Assembly: GCA_964428895.1 (NCBI GenBank)
Contig: CAYRZU010000001.1
Span: 55,122-119,121, forward strand
Reading direction: 5' to 3'
Length of the DNA: 64,000 bases
Source of the DNA: HyVt-337 sp964428895
GTDB lineage: Bacteria; Planctomycetota; Phycisphaerae; SM23-33
A program made the position numbers and the translations under genes. Below the pieces are notes generated by a model, which saw only the letters and a list, made by a program, of their open reading frames with translations, had not been told where the DNA came from and did no database searches. This document shows positions 1-8,258 of this stretch, piece after piece (position 1 is the first letter of the stretch; every line of letters starts with the position of its first letter).

Positions 1-315
1 GGAAATGTTGACCAGTTCCTGAGTGTTCTGTCGGACTTGGGGTCGGTCCGCCCAGGTCAGAACCTGTCGTTTCTTCTCGGCCATCCATTGATCCAGGGCG
101 GCGACATCGGCTTTGAGAATGGCCCGGAGCCCGGTTGCCAAGACGCCGCGCAGTGACTCACGTGTTTCGTTATGCGCCCACCACCCCAGGCCCATGACCA
201 CCAGACTGCAGAAGATCACGAACAACCACAGACGCCCCTGAGAGACCGCTACCTTTGGAAGGCGGAAGGCTTGCGTGACTTGGCTGGTCGTACTGGATCG
301 CGTATGGTCGGACAT
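1..315 (-). CDS. membrane-anchored sensor protein, N-terminal fragment
   Basis: An open frame of 105 codons without stop runs off the left edge of the window. It starts at ATG 315 behind an AAGAGG ribosome binding site nine bases upstream. About 30 cytoplasmic residues precede one strong membrane segment (residues about 30-48, LWLFVIFCSLVVMGLGWW), followed by an extracytoplasmic start containing ALDQWMAEKKRQV and TWADRPQV. This layout, a single membrane helix followed by a segment of this kind, is what I recall from Cache-type sensor proteins (histidine kinases, cyclases, Ser/Thr kinases). The output domain lies outside the window, so the class is not determined. The gene is divergent from the glmU-like gene. 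Confidence 0.6.
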   Translation of the reverse strand, partial: MSDHTRSSTTSQVTQAFRLPKVAVSQGRLWLFVIFCSLVVMGLGWWAHNETRESLRGVLATGLRAILKADVAALDQWMAEKKRQVLTWADRPQVRQNTQELVNIS

Positions 316-359
316 GGACAGGTGCCTCTTGGCCGGATGGGTCGAATCGTGAGTGAGTC

Positions 360-388
360 ATTATAGCACCGCCTTCCGGAAGGGTCTA
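360..388 (-). promoter_or_regulatory. promoter for the membrane sensor gene
   Basis: Read on the minus strand, TAGACC (383-388) and a perfect TATAAT (360-365) are separated by 17 bp, a sigma70-type arrangement. Transcription would begin near 353, about 40 bases before the start codon at 315. Confidence 0.5.
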
Positions 389-436
389 CTGACGCGGCCC
401 TGCGTTCAGATGATCGCTTCCTTTCAGTCGGTACGC

Positions 437-466
437 TTGCGGGGGCTTAGGAGGCGTCCCTATAAT
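437..466 (+). promoter_or_regulatory. promoter for the glmU-like gene
   Basis: TTGCGG (437-442) and TATAAT (461-466) are 18 bp apart. The start would be near 473, leaving a leader of about 40 bases before ATG 513. With the minus-strand promoter at 360-388 this forms a divergent promoter pair. Confidence 0.6.
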
Positions 467-512
467 CGCACCCACGACTACCTGACGCTATCCAGACCCA
501 CAGGACCCAGCA

Positions 513-1772
513 ATGCGACTGATTCTGCTAGACCTCGAGTTGCCCATTCGCCGCAACTTCTTCCCGTTGGCGCTGAATCGACCCATTTGGGAACTGCGTG
601 CGGGTATGGCCACGCTGGCCGAGAAACTCGTTGCGGCCAGTGGGTGCGAGGACGTGGCGTGTTTCGTTCCGCCCTACATGGCCGAGGCGTATCAGGAGCG
701 GACCTCCTGGCCCGTGAACGACTTGCGCGTGTTGGAGGGGGATGATCTACTCCTGGTCGACGCGCGAATGGACCCCAATGGCATGCCTAAGCTCGGGCAG
801 GGGGGGCGTAGCCTGATCGTAGATGAGAATCGCCGCCTGCTGTGGGCGCCGATCAGCGAGGCCGATGCAGCCGCCTTGCCTTCCGATCGCATCGACGCCT
901 TCGTCAACGGCGCCGTGGACTCCTTCGCGACCTGTCGCGGCGCCGCCGGCCCGTGGCAGCACACCTGGGATCTCATGCTGGCCAACCCCGAGAAGATCAC
1001 GCTGCACTTTCGCCAGGCTGATCGGCACGGTGTCGAAGGGGTGCTGGAATCAACGGCGGTGATCCGAGGGGACGCGTCTTTGGTCTATGTTGCCCCCGAA
1101 TCGCAGGTCCAGGCCTTGGCTGTCATCGATGTAACGAATGGGCCGGTCTACATCGACGAAGGCGCCGTGGTGCATCCCTTCACCCGCATCGAGGGGCCCG
1201 CCTACATCGGGCCCAAGACGGTGTTGTCGGGCGCCAGGATTCGGGCTGGCACGAGCATTGGGCCCAACTGCCGCATTGGCGGGGAGGTGGAGCAGTCAAT
1301 CGTTCTGGGCCACACCAACAAGAATCACGACGGCTTCCTGGGGCACGCCGTGGTGGGCCAATGGGTTGACCTGGGGGCGCTGACGACCAACAGTGATCTG
1401 AAGAACGATTACTCGGAGGTCTCGGTGGTCCTGGACGGGCAGATGCGCGTGGGGACTGGGTCAAGGAAGGTCGGGGCGATGATTGGCGATCATGTGCGGA
1501 CATCAATCGGGACGCTTTTGAACGCCGGGGCCTACGTCGGACCGATGTCGATGGTGCTGGCGACGGGTCGGCCGCTCACGAAATTCATCCCCGCGTTCAG
1601 TTGGCTGTTGGACGGTCGCGTCAGTGATCTCCCCGCCCGGGACCGTCTCTACGCCGCAGCGCGAACGGCCATGCGTCGACGGGGGCAAGAGTTCACGGCT
1701 GCCGAGCAGGCGATGTGGAACACGGTTTACGACCGGACGGCCCCCCAGCGCGACGTGGCCCGGCAACGGTAA
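513..1772 (+). CDS. GlmU-like sugar nucleotidyltransferase/acyltransferase (alternative bacterial GlmU family)
   Basis: The 419-residue product has an N-terminal segment (MRLILLDLELPIRRNFFPLA, then RPIWELRAG) typical of the GlmU-like family of Bacteroidetes and planctomycetes, in which the pyrophosphorylase domain differs from classical GlmU. From about residue 200 it carries a left-handed beta-helix: repeated hexapeptides such as VYIDEGAVV, AYIGPKTVL and TSIGPNCRI. Such proteins are predicted to make UDP-GlcNAc from glucosamine-1-phosphate for peptidoglycan and lipopolysaccharide. The start ATG has an AGGA site eight bases upstream. The C-terminal MRRRGQEFTAAEQAMW segment follows the helix. 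Whether both activities are present cannot be told from sequence alone. Confidence 0.8.
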   Translation: MRLILLDLELPIRRNFFPLALNRPIWELRAGMATLAEKLVAASGCEDVACFVPPYMAEAYQERTSWPVNDLRVLEGDDLLLVDARMDPNGMPKLGQGGRSLIVDENRRLLWAPISEADAAALPSDRIDAFVNGAVDSFATCRGAAGPWQHTWDLMLANPEKITLHFRQADRHGVEGVLESTAVIRGDASLVYVAPESQVQALAVIDVTNGPVYIDEGAVVHPFTRIEGPAYIGPKTVLSGARIRAGTSIGPNCRIGGEVEQSIVLGHTNKNHDGFLGHAVVGQWVDLGALTTNSDLKNDYSEVSVVLDGQMRVGTGSRKVGAMIGDHVRTSIGTLLNAGAYVGPMSMVLATGRPLTKFIPAFSWLLDGRVSDLPARDRLYAAARTAMRRRGQEFTAAEQAMWNTVYDRTAPQRDVARQR

Positions 1773-1780
1773 TTCGACGG

Positions 1781-2404
1781 TTATTCGATGGTCTTGCCGT
1801 CGGTGCGGATGTTGTCTTCCTGCTCTTTGAGGCTTGCTTCGGTGGAGGGCCGGTAGGTCCTGCTGCCGTCGTCCCGGTCGATCAGGCCGAACTTGCCGTC
1901 GGGTCCGGCGGAGATCACCACCGGGCCGTTATTGAACCCGCCCTCGGGGTCCCAGTCCATGGCCCGGTTGTAAGCGTCGAAGACGCTGCCGGACGCCAAT
2001 TCGTCCCTGCCTTCTTCGTCGGTCCGAAAGAACCGGGCTCCCAGCCTCATCAGGGACTCTTCACATTCGGGAACCTGGCGAAGCTCCCAGATCAGGCCTC
2101 GCATGCGCCAGTACTCGGTATTCTCCCCGCCGCCCCAGCCGCCGCCATGATAGCACTCGTCGTAGGGGGAGTTCTCAAGTGTGCAGGAGTGGGTCCGTGG
2201 CGGCACCTGGCCGTGGACAGATCGGTACGTGTCGATACAACCGATGACGACCTTTTGAACCGTGTCAGTCTGCCTGCGGTTCTGCTCTTCGGCGACGTTC
2301 TTGCCGATGGCGACGACCATGGCGACAAGAATGCCCAAAGCCATCAGGACGACCATCAATTCGATCATAGTGAATGCGTTTCGGGAATGAACGGGGGAGC
2401 GCAT
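1781..2404 (-). CDS. type IV pilin/pseudopilin-like protein
   Basis: A 207-residue protein with a class III (prepilin) signal: a short basic leader ending before FTMIELMVVL, with the expected glutamate five residues into the mature hydrophobic helix. The rest is a soluble globular domain with Cys and Gly/Asn-rich loops and no recognised family. It is the last gene of the pilus operon and starts four bases after the preceding prepilin stops, with GGAG seven bases upstream of ATG. It meets the glmU-like gene tail to tail. As a minor pilin or pseudopilin it would be processed by a prepilin peptidase (not in the window) and assembled by the neighbouring ATPases and PilC. Confidence 0.8.
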   Translation of the reverse strand: MRSPVHSRNAFTMIELMVVLMALGILVAMVVAIGKNVAEEQNRRQTDTVQKVVIGCIDTYRSVHGQVPPRTHSCTLENSPYDECYHGGGWGGGENTEYWRMRGLIWELRQVPECEESLMRLGARFFRTDEEGRDELASGSVFDAYNRAMDWDPEGGFNNGPVVISAGPDGKFGLIDRDDGSRTYRPSTEASLKEQEDNIRTDGKTIE

Positions 2405-2408
2405 GGTG

Positions 2409-3137
2409 TTACTCCGGGAGGAAGTTGGTCACGTCATCAGTGGGGTCGTCGCTGGCGGGGTCCCACGCGGCCAGGAGCCCGTCCGGGCCGGGGGTGAAGA
2501 TGACGAAATCGGCCCGCCATGGCGCGCCGGTCTCGACGTTCTCGACATAGTCCTTGATGATAAAGGGAGAGTCGTCGGGGTACTTGGGCGGATCGTTATC
2601 ATCGTTGTCGTAAGCGTCGACCTCGTCCTTGTAACGGTAGTAGTAAACCGGATGCCCAAAGACGTCGGCGAAAAGGGGAAGATCGTCGATCACCATGGAC
2701 GGGAATCCTTCGGTGCCCAGATACGGGCCGTAGACCTTCCCACGGGCGATCTTCCGGAATCCCCAGCCATCCTTCCCGTCGTCGGTGTCGAGGGCGATGA
2801 GCTTCTCGTCGTTGCCTTCGTTGGGGAGCCCATCCTCGTTAAAGTCCGGCCCCCACCCGGTCAGCTGCAGATAGAGCAATTGGGACCCGGAGAAACTGGG
2901 GTAGCTGACATGGTCGGAGTAGGGCAGCCAGCCGAGATCGGTCTCAAACTCACGACAGGCCGTGGTCATCCGCCGGACCATGGACATCGACTCGCTTCGC
3001 CGGGCCTCCCGCATGATTTGGCTGACCGCGGGGACCGCCAGGGTCATCAGCATGGCGATAATCATGATCACCACGGTCAACTCCACCAGAGTGAAGCCCT
3101 TCACGTTCCGGGCCGAGGGATGTCGTTGAGGCAGCAT
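2409..3137 (-). CDS. type IV pilin/pseudopilin-like protein
   Basis: Prepilin of about 242 residues. The leader MLPQRHPSARNVKG precedes FTLVELTVVIMIIAML, the classic processing site with glutamate at +5. I chose ATG 3137, which gives a normal leader length; a TTG at 3149 in the same frame would add four residues and overlap the upstream stop. No clear ribosome binding site precedes ATG 3137, so translation may be coupled to the gene before it, which stops five bases upstream. The C-terminal domain contains the calcium-site-like stretch DFNEDGLPNEGNDE and aspartate-rich loops, common in major pseudopilins (GspG), but I cannot assign a specific subunit. Confidence 0.8.
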   Translation of the reverse strand: MLPQRHPSARNVKGFTLVELTVVIMIIAMLMTLAVPAVSQIMREARRSESMSMVRRMTTACREFETDLGWLPYSDHVSYPSFSGSQLLYLQLTGWGPDFNEDGLPNEGNDEKLIALDTDDGKDGWGFRKIARGKVYGPYLGTEGFPSMVIDDLPLFADVFGHPVYYYRYKDEVDAYDNDDNDPPKYPDDSPFIIKDYVENVETGAPWRADFVIFTPGPDGLLAAWDPASDDPTDDVTNFLPE

Positions 3138-3142
3138 GGGCG

Positions 3143-3931
3143 TTACCAATTCTTTAAATCGTCTTCGGAGAAGTAGACCTGGTCGATGCCGGCCGAGGTC
3201 AACAGGAACGACCCTTCGCGGACGGCGGGTCGTTCGTCCGGGCTGGACCCGTAGGTGGTGGCGTCCAGCCGGTCATCTAGGATCATGTTTCGCATGGCGG
3301 TCTTCTGTTCGCTCTCGGTGCCGACGTAGTGCTCGTTCTGTGGGTAGTTGAATTGACTGGCGCCGATACCCGCCGAAGCCATGTAATACAGGATGGCCTT
3401 GGGGTTGCTGAAGCAGTCGATGATGGTGTAGTGATACTCGTCGTTGCTGTAGTCTCCCTCGCCGCTGACGGTGTCGTAAGTCTCCTGATCCAACCCCACG
3501 TAGATTCCCTTTGGCTTGGCCGGTTTGCCGTCAATGATGTCCTCGTCGTTGGGATCATCGAGGGCGTGGTAGGGGTTGCCGCCATCGATGTAGAGCTTGG
3601 CTTCGTCGTACATCCCGAACAGATGGGCAAACAGCACCTGGCTGCCGGTATAGGTATACGTCAACTGCGAGCCCGTGCCGGTACTGTGGTGCCGGTAGTC
3701 GTCCTGGCCGGGGTAGTAGCCCTTCTCCTGCTTGTACTGCTCGGCGCCGTTGTCCAGGGCCGCAATGCGAGCTTTGGTATCGGTCGCGCGAAGCCGCTTC
3801 AGGATGGCGGTGATGGTGGGCATCATGATGGCCGACAGCAGGCCGATGATCACAATCACGACCAACAGCTCCGCCAGCGAGAATGCCTTGCCGATCCGTG
3901 GGCTCGATCTACCAATTCGGTGGGTCTTCAT
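3143..3931 (-). CDS. type IV pilin/pseudopilin-like protein, GspG-like
   Basis: Prepilin of 262 residues: basic leader, then FSLAELLVVIVIIGLLSAIM with glutamate at +5. The following helix and the segment AALDNGAEQYKQEKGYYPG resemble the alpha/beta boundary of GspG-type major pseudopilins, in which a helix is followed by a Y-P-G turn. The C-terminal half is longer than in canonical GspG (about 140 residues) and includes YDEAKLYIDGGNPYHALDD. ATG 3931 has GAGGAG three bases upstream. It is the first of three consecutive prepilin genes behind pilC, 20 bases from the pilC stop. Confidence 0.82.
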   Translation of the reverse strand: MKTHRIGRSSPRIGKAFSLAELLVVIVIIGLLSAIMMPTITAILKRLRATDTKARIAALDNGAEQYKQEKGYYPGQDDYRHHSTGTGSQLTYTYTGSQVLFAHLFGMYDEAKLYIDGGNPYHALDDPNDEDIIDGKPAKPKGIYVGLDQETYDTVSGEGDYSNDEYHYTIIDCFSNPKAILYYMASAGIGASQFNYPQNEHYVGTESEQKTAMRNMILDDRLDATTYGSSPDERPAVREGSFLLTSAGIDQVYFSEDDLKNW

Positions 3932-3951
3932 GACTCCTCATCCTTTCGGCC

Positions 3952-5208
3952 TTAAGCAGCGCCGCTCATGCTCTGCAGCATGGTGACCATGGGCATAAAC
4001 AACGCGACGACGATGAAGCCGACGATCAGGCCCAGCGTGATGACCATGACCGGCTCAAGCAGGGAGACCATACCACTGATCATGACCTCGACTTCTTCGT
4101 CGTAGGTTTCGGCGACCTTCTCCAACATCTCATCCAAGGCGCCGGTTTCCTCTCCGACGTCAATCATGTTGACGACCATGGGTTCAACGATCTTGGCTTG
4201 CCGTAGGGGCTCGGCAAAACTCTCGCCTTCGCGGATGCCATCCCGCACGCCCACCAGGGCCCGGGCGAACACCTCGTTGCCGGAGGTCTCGCGGGTGATG
4301 TTCAGGGCCTCCAGAATCGGCACACCCGCGTTGAGCAGTGTGCCCAACGTCCGGCTGAACCGCGCCACGGACGTCTTGGAAATAATCTTACCCAGGACGG
4401 GCATGTTGAGTTTGGCCGAGTCGGCAAAATACCGTCCGGAATCCGACATCCGGAGCAGTTTCAGCAGCAGGAAGATCGCAACGGGGATACACAGAATCAC
4501 CAGCCAGCCGAATTCGGCCTGAATCCAATGGCTGACGCCCATCAGGATCTTGGTAATGCCCGGCAGCTCGTCGCCCATGTCGGCGAAGATTTCCTCGAAC
4601 TTCGGAATCACGAAGGCCATCAGGCCCATCACGATGGCCGTGGCGAACACCACCACCGCAGCCGGGTAGATCATGGCGCCGATAACTTTCCGCCGAAGCG
4701 ATTGCATCCGTTCGAGGAATTCGGCCAGTCGCCGCAGGACCACGTCCAGCACGCCGCCGAGTTCGCCGGCGCGGACCATGTTGACGTAGAGCTTGTTGAA
4801 GGCCTTGGGGTGTCGACTCATCGCTTCCGACAGGGGCGTTCCCTCTTCCACGTCGTCGGCCACCATACGAATGGCCATTCGCATGGGGCCGGGCTTCTGC
4901 TGCTCTTCCAGAATGCGCAAGGCTCGCAGCACGGGCAGGCCGGCGTCGATAAGGGTCGACAACTGCCGGGTGAACTGGACCAGCAGCTTGGTGGAGACAC
5001 GCCCCACCGAGCGGACCCGCCTCTGGGCGGGGCCTTGGGCGCCCGGCGCGCCGCGGGGGGCTCGTCGACCGGCCTTCTCCTTGACCTCGGTCGGGAACTC
5101 GCCCTTCTGGCGGATGCGGGCGATGGCGTCTTCGCTGTTATTGGCGTCGATTTCACCCTTGACGGCTTGACCGGCGCTGTTCATGGCCTTGTACGCGAAT
5201 TTCGGCAT
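3952..5208 (-). CDS. pilC: type II secretion/type IV pilus inner-membrane platform protein (GspF/PilC family)
   Basis: A 418-residue protein starting MPKFAYKAMNSAGQAVKGEI, the canonical GspF/PilC start. The ATG at 5208 has GGGAG six bases upstream; an in-frame ATG at 5253 would add 15 residues with no such support. Two homologous T2SSF domains are visible, beginning near FTRQLSTLIDAGLP (about residue 78) and FSRTLGTLLNAGVP (about residue 280). Membrane segments include VIGAMIYPAAVVVFATAIVM and, at the C-terminus, VMVITLGLIVGFIVVALFMP. It is the inner-membrane platform coupling the ATPases to pilin polymerisation. A 99-base gap separates it from the ATPase gene upstream. Confidence 0.9.
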   Translation of the reverse strand: MPKFAYKAMNSAGQAVKGEIDANNSEDAIARIRQKGEFPTEVKEKAGRRAPRGAPGAQGPAQRRVRSVGRVSTKLLVQFTRQLSTLIDAGLPVLRALRILEEQQKPGPMRMAIRMVADDVEEGTPLSEAMSRHPKAFNKLYVNMVRAGELGGVLDVVLRRLAEFLERMQSLRRKVIGAMIYPAAVVVFATAIVMGLMAFVIPKFEEIFADMGDELPGITKILMGVSHWIQAEFGWLVILCIPVAIFLLLKLLRMSDSGRYFADSAKLNMPVLGKIISKTSVARFSRTLGTLLNAGVPILEALNITRETSGNEVFARALVGVRDGIREGESFAEPLRQAKIVEPMVVNMIDVGEETGALDEMLEKVAETYDEEVEVMISGMVSLLEPVMVITLGLIVGFIVVALFMPMVTMLQSMSGAA

Positions 5209-5307
5209 TGATTGACTCCCAGCGGCAGGCATCGGGGCGGGCGACCGGAACACAGGGCGCCTACGGCATTTCCACTATTATTCTAGCAGCGGCCGGTCCG
5301 GCGGCCA

Positions 5308-7062
5308 CTATTGATCGACGTCTTCCGTAATCGTTTGGGCGATAACCTCTTCGATGGTGGTTCGCCCGTCGTAGATACTCAGCAAGCCTGAATCACGTAG
5401 CGTCCGCATGCCGCGTTTGCGGGCAGCCTCTCGGAGCTTACCGGTGCTGGCGCGTTCCATGATCAACTGCCGGAGCTCGTCATCCAGGACCATGACCTCG
5501 TAGATGGCCTCTCGCCCGCTATAGCCGGTATGGCGGCACGCGTCGCATCCGACGCCGTGGTAGTAAGTGCGGTCCGCCAGCGAGTCCGGCGAGAGCCCCA
5601 ACTCCATGAGCATTTCCTCGGTGGGGTGGAAGGCCTCTTTGCAGCGTGTGCAGATCTGGCGGACCAGCCGTTGGCCCACAATGGCCTCTAAGGTAGCCGT
5701 CACCAGAAACGGCTCGAGCCCGAGGTCCAGAAGACGTGCGATCGCCGAGGGGGCGTCGTTGGTGTGTAGGGTGCTGAAAACGAGGTGGCCGGTCAGAGAG
5801 GCCTGAACGGCGATTTCGGCGGTGGTCAGGTCGCGAATCTCACCGACCAGGACAATGTCCGGGTCCTGACGGAGGAAGCTCCGCAGGGCGCGGGCAAAGG
5901 TCAGACCGATGTTCTCGTCGATTTGCAGTTGGATCAACCCGTCGATGTCGTATTCGACCGGATCCTCGGCGGTGAGGATCTTGACGGTCTCTTCGTTCAG
6001 TTCGTTCAGGGCCGAGTACAGCGTGGTGGTCTTACCCGAGCCGGTCGGCCCGGTAACAATGATGATGCCGTTGGGACGGTGGATGAGCTGCCGCAGCAGG
6101 CGAAGGTCGTCCTCGCGAGCGCCGAGACGGTCCATGTCCAGCGAGACGTTGGATCGGTCCAGGACACGCAAGCAGACGCTCTCGCCGAACATGGTCGGCA
6201 GGACCGACACACGCAAGTCGACGGGCGCGCCGCCGACTTCCAGTTCGATTCGCCCGTCCTGCGGCAGGCGCCGTTCGGCGATATTCAGCCCGGCCATAAC
6301 CTTAATCCGGGCGGCAATGGCGCTGGCGATATGTGAGGGCGGGGGCATCATCTCGTACAGCAGCCCGTCGATGCGGTATCGCATCTTGAATTCGTCCTCG
6401 AACGGTTCGAAGTGAATGTCCGACGCTCGAGACCGGATCGCCTCCAGGAGGACCATGTTCACCAGTCGCTTGACCGGACTGGCGTCGGCCATCTGGGAGA
6501 GCGTGTCCTCGTCGATGCTCTCCATGCGACTGCCCGAGCCGCCCAACTCGACGTCGTCGGCCATCTCGTTGATCAACTCGGCGATGGATTCCGGCTCGAC
6601 GCCGTAGTGCTTGACCAGGGCCTTGTCGAGTTGCTCGGGGTCGGTGATCCGGGCGACCACGTTGAAGCCCATCAGCATGCCGAGGTCGTCGGTGGCCCGG
6701 AAGTTGTCCGGGCTGGCCAGGGCGACCGTCAGGGTCTTGCTCTCATCGTCGTAGGCCATCGGCACGACGCGGTAGGCGTTGGCCATTTGGGCGGGGATCA
6801 TGTCGATGACGTCGCGGGCGATGTCGGCGGTGTTGACGTCGACGTATTCCATGCCCGCCTGATACGCCAGCGCCAGGTTGCGGAGTTGCTCGGGGACGTA
6901 CCCCAGGTCGACCAGGACCTGTCCCAACAGGCCCCCGCGTTCCTTCTGGATTTCCAGCGCCTCGTGGACCTGGGCTCGAGTGACGCGGCCGAGCTTGACC
7001 AGCACGCGGCCAATGGGCCGGCCCCGCAACTCATCGATACGAATGTCACTGTTCTTGGCCAT
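5308..7062 (-). CDS. pilB: type IV pilus/type II secretion assembly ATPase (PilB/GspE family), copy 1
   Basis: 584 residues. The N-terminal 150 residues form an MshEN-type domain (RPIGRVLVKLGRVTRAQVHE, VDLGYVPEQL). The C-terminal ATPase has Walker A GPTGSGKTTT (338-347), Asp box ILTAEDPVEY, Walker B VLVGEIRD, and a His box in STLHTNDAPSA. Two CxxC pairs (C471/C474 and C506/C509) form the zinc site of extension ATPases. It powers pilus or pseudopilus polymerisation in the cytoplasm. It starts three bases after the pilT stop. A second ATPase of the same family lies at 8259-9986, so which one drives which fibre is open. Confidence 0.9.
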   Translation of the reverse strand: MAKNSDIRIDELRGRPIGRVLVKLGRVTRAQVHEALEIQKERGGLLGQVLVDLGYVPEQLRNLALAYQAGMEYVDVNTADIARDVIDMIPAQMANAYRVVPMAYDDESKTLTVALASPDNFRATDDLGMLMGFNVVARITDPEQLDKALVKHYGVEPESIAELINEMADDVELGGSGSRMESIDEDTLSQMADASPVKRLVNMVLLEAIRSRASDIHFEPFEDEFKMRYRIDGLLYEMMPPPSHIASAIAARIKVMAGLNIAERRLPQDGRIELEVGGAPVDLRVSVLPTMFGESVCLRVLDRSNVSLDMDRLGAREDDLRLLRQLIHRPNGIIIVTGPTGSGKTTTLYSALNELNEETVKILTAEDPVEYDIDGLIQLQIDENIGLTFARALRSFLRQDPDIVLVGEIRDLTTAEIAVQASLTGHLVFSTLHTNDAPSAIARLLDLGLEPFLVTATLEAIVGQRLVRQICTRCKEAFHPTEEMLMELGLSPDSLADRTYYHGVGCDACRHTGYSGREAIYEVMVLDDELRQLIMERASTGKLREAARKRGMRTLRDSGLLSIYDGRTTIEEVIAQTITEDVDQ

Positions 7063-7065
7063 AGA

Positions 7066-8241
7066 CTAGGGTTTCCGTCGTTGGTCTTTGGCGCCCTTGT
7101 TGGGGGCATCGGTGTCGTCATCGCCTTCGGCTTCAACGGTGAGGTCGCTCTCACTGAGGGGGCGTCCATGCCGGTAGGCATCGATGCGGTCCTGCATCTG
7201 GGCGGCGCTCTGACAATGGTCCAGAGCGGCGATCTCATCGATCTGGCCGGCCAGGAACAGCCGGTACAAGTGATCGTCCATCAACTGCATGTTGTGCTTC
7301 TTGCCGGTCTGGATCGACGAGGGGATTCGGAAGGTCTTGTTCTCGCGGATTAGGTTCTGAATGGCGCTGGTGACGACCATGAACTCGAACGCCGCAATCC
7401 GGCCTCGCGTATCTGCCCGTGGACACAGGGCTTGGCAAAGGCAAGCGATTAAGGATCCTGCCAACTGAATCCGAATCTGCTCCTGCTGATTGACCGGGAA
7501 CTGGTCAACAATGCGCGTGACGGTGCCTTGGGCGCTGTTGGTATGGAGCGTGCCGAAGACCAAGTGTCCCGTCTCTGCTGCTCGCAAAGCGGCCTCAATT
7601 GTCTCCAAGTCACGCAATTCGCCGACTAGGATGACGTCCGGGTCCATACGCAGGGCGCGTCGAAGGGCCTCGGCAAAGCTGGGTACGTCGGCGCCGACTT
7701 CACGCTGGTTGACCATCGACTTTTTGTGCGGATGGTAATATTCGATCGGGTCTTCAATGGTGATGATGTGCCGGTCGAATTGCTCGTTGATATAGTTGAC
7801 CATCGTCGCCAGGGTTGTGGTCTTGCCCGAACCGGTTGGCCCGGTGACCAGGAACAGCCCGCGGGGGCGCCGGCACAAGCTCTGGACGATGGTGGGCAGG
7901 CCGATCTCCTCGAAAGTCATGAGTTTCGAGGGGATCAGACGCAGGGCAATGGACGTGTTTCCCTTCTGCTGAAAGACGGACGTTCGGAATCGGCCGGCCC
8001 CGCCGAATTCGAAGCCGAAGTCCGTGCCGCCTTGTTCCTGCAGTTCCTGCTGGCAGCGGTCGGGGGTGATCGCCCGCATGAGCTTGATGGTGTCTTCGGG
8101 TTCGAGGATCTTGGTTTCCAGCGGGCGAAGTCGGCCGTGCAATCGCAAGGTCGGCGGGCGCCCCACGTGCAGGTGGAGGTCGGATGCCCCTCGCTTGATG
8201 CAGGTTTCCAGGAGTCGGTCGATCAGGATATCGTTGGCCAT
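7066..8241 (-). CDS. pilT: type IV pilus retraction ATPase (PilT family)
   Basis: 391 residues with the PilT start (DILIDRLLETCIKRGASDLH), Walker A GPTGSGKTTT at 134-143, IITIEDPIEYY, Walker B VILVGELRD and GTLHTNSAQGT. The PilT hallmark AIRNLIRE appears as AIQNLIREN. It lacks the zinc cysteines of the extension ATPases. A charged tail of about 30 residues (GDDDTDAPNKGAKDQRRKP) extends beyond the usual family end. It sits between the two PilB-type genes, 17 bases after the upstream one. Its presence argues that the operon makes a retractable type IV pilus and not only a type II secretion system. Confidence 0.9.
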   Translation of the reverse strand: MANDILIDRLLETCIKRGASDLHLHVGRPPTLRLHGRLRPLETKILEPEDTIKLMRAITPDRCQQELQEQGGTDFGFEFGGAGRFRTSVFQQKGNTSIALRLIPSKLMTFEEIGLPTIVQSLCRRPRGLFLVTGPTGSGKTTTLATMVNYINEQFDRHIITIEDPIEYYHPHKKSMVNQREVGADVPSFAEALRRALRMDPDVILVGELRDLETIEAALRAAETGHLVFGTLHTNSAQGTVTRIVDQFPVNQQEQIRIQLAGSLIACLCQALCPRADTRGRIAAFEFMVVTSAIQNLIRENKTFRIPSSIQTGKKHNMQLMDDHLYRLFLAGQIDEIAALDHCQSAAQMQDRIDAYRHGRPLSESDLTVEAEGDDDTDAPNKGAKDQRRKP

Positions 8242-8258
8242 GGTGGGGTCTCAGCGAG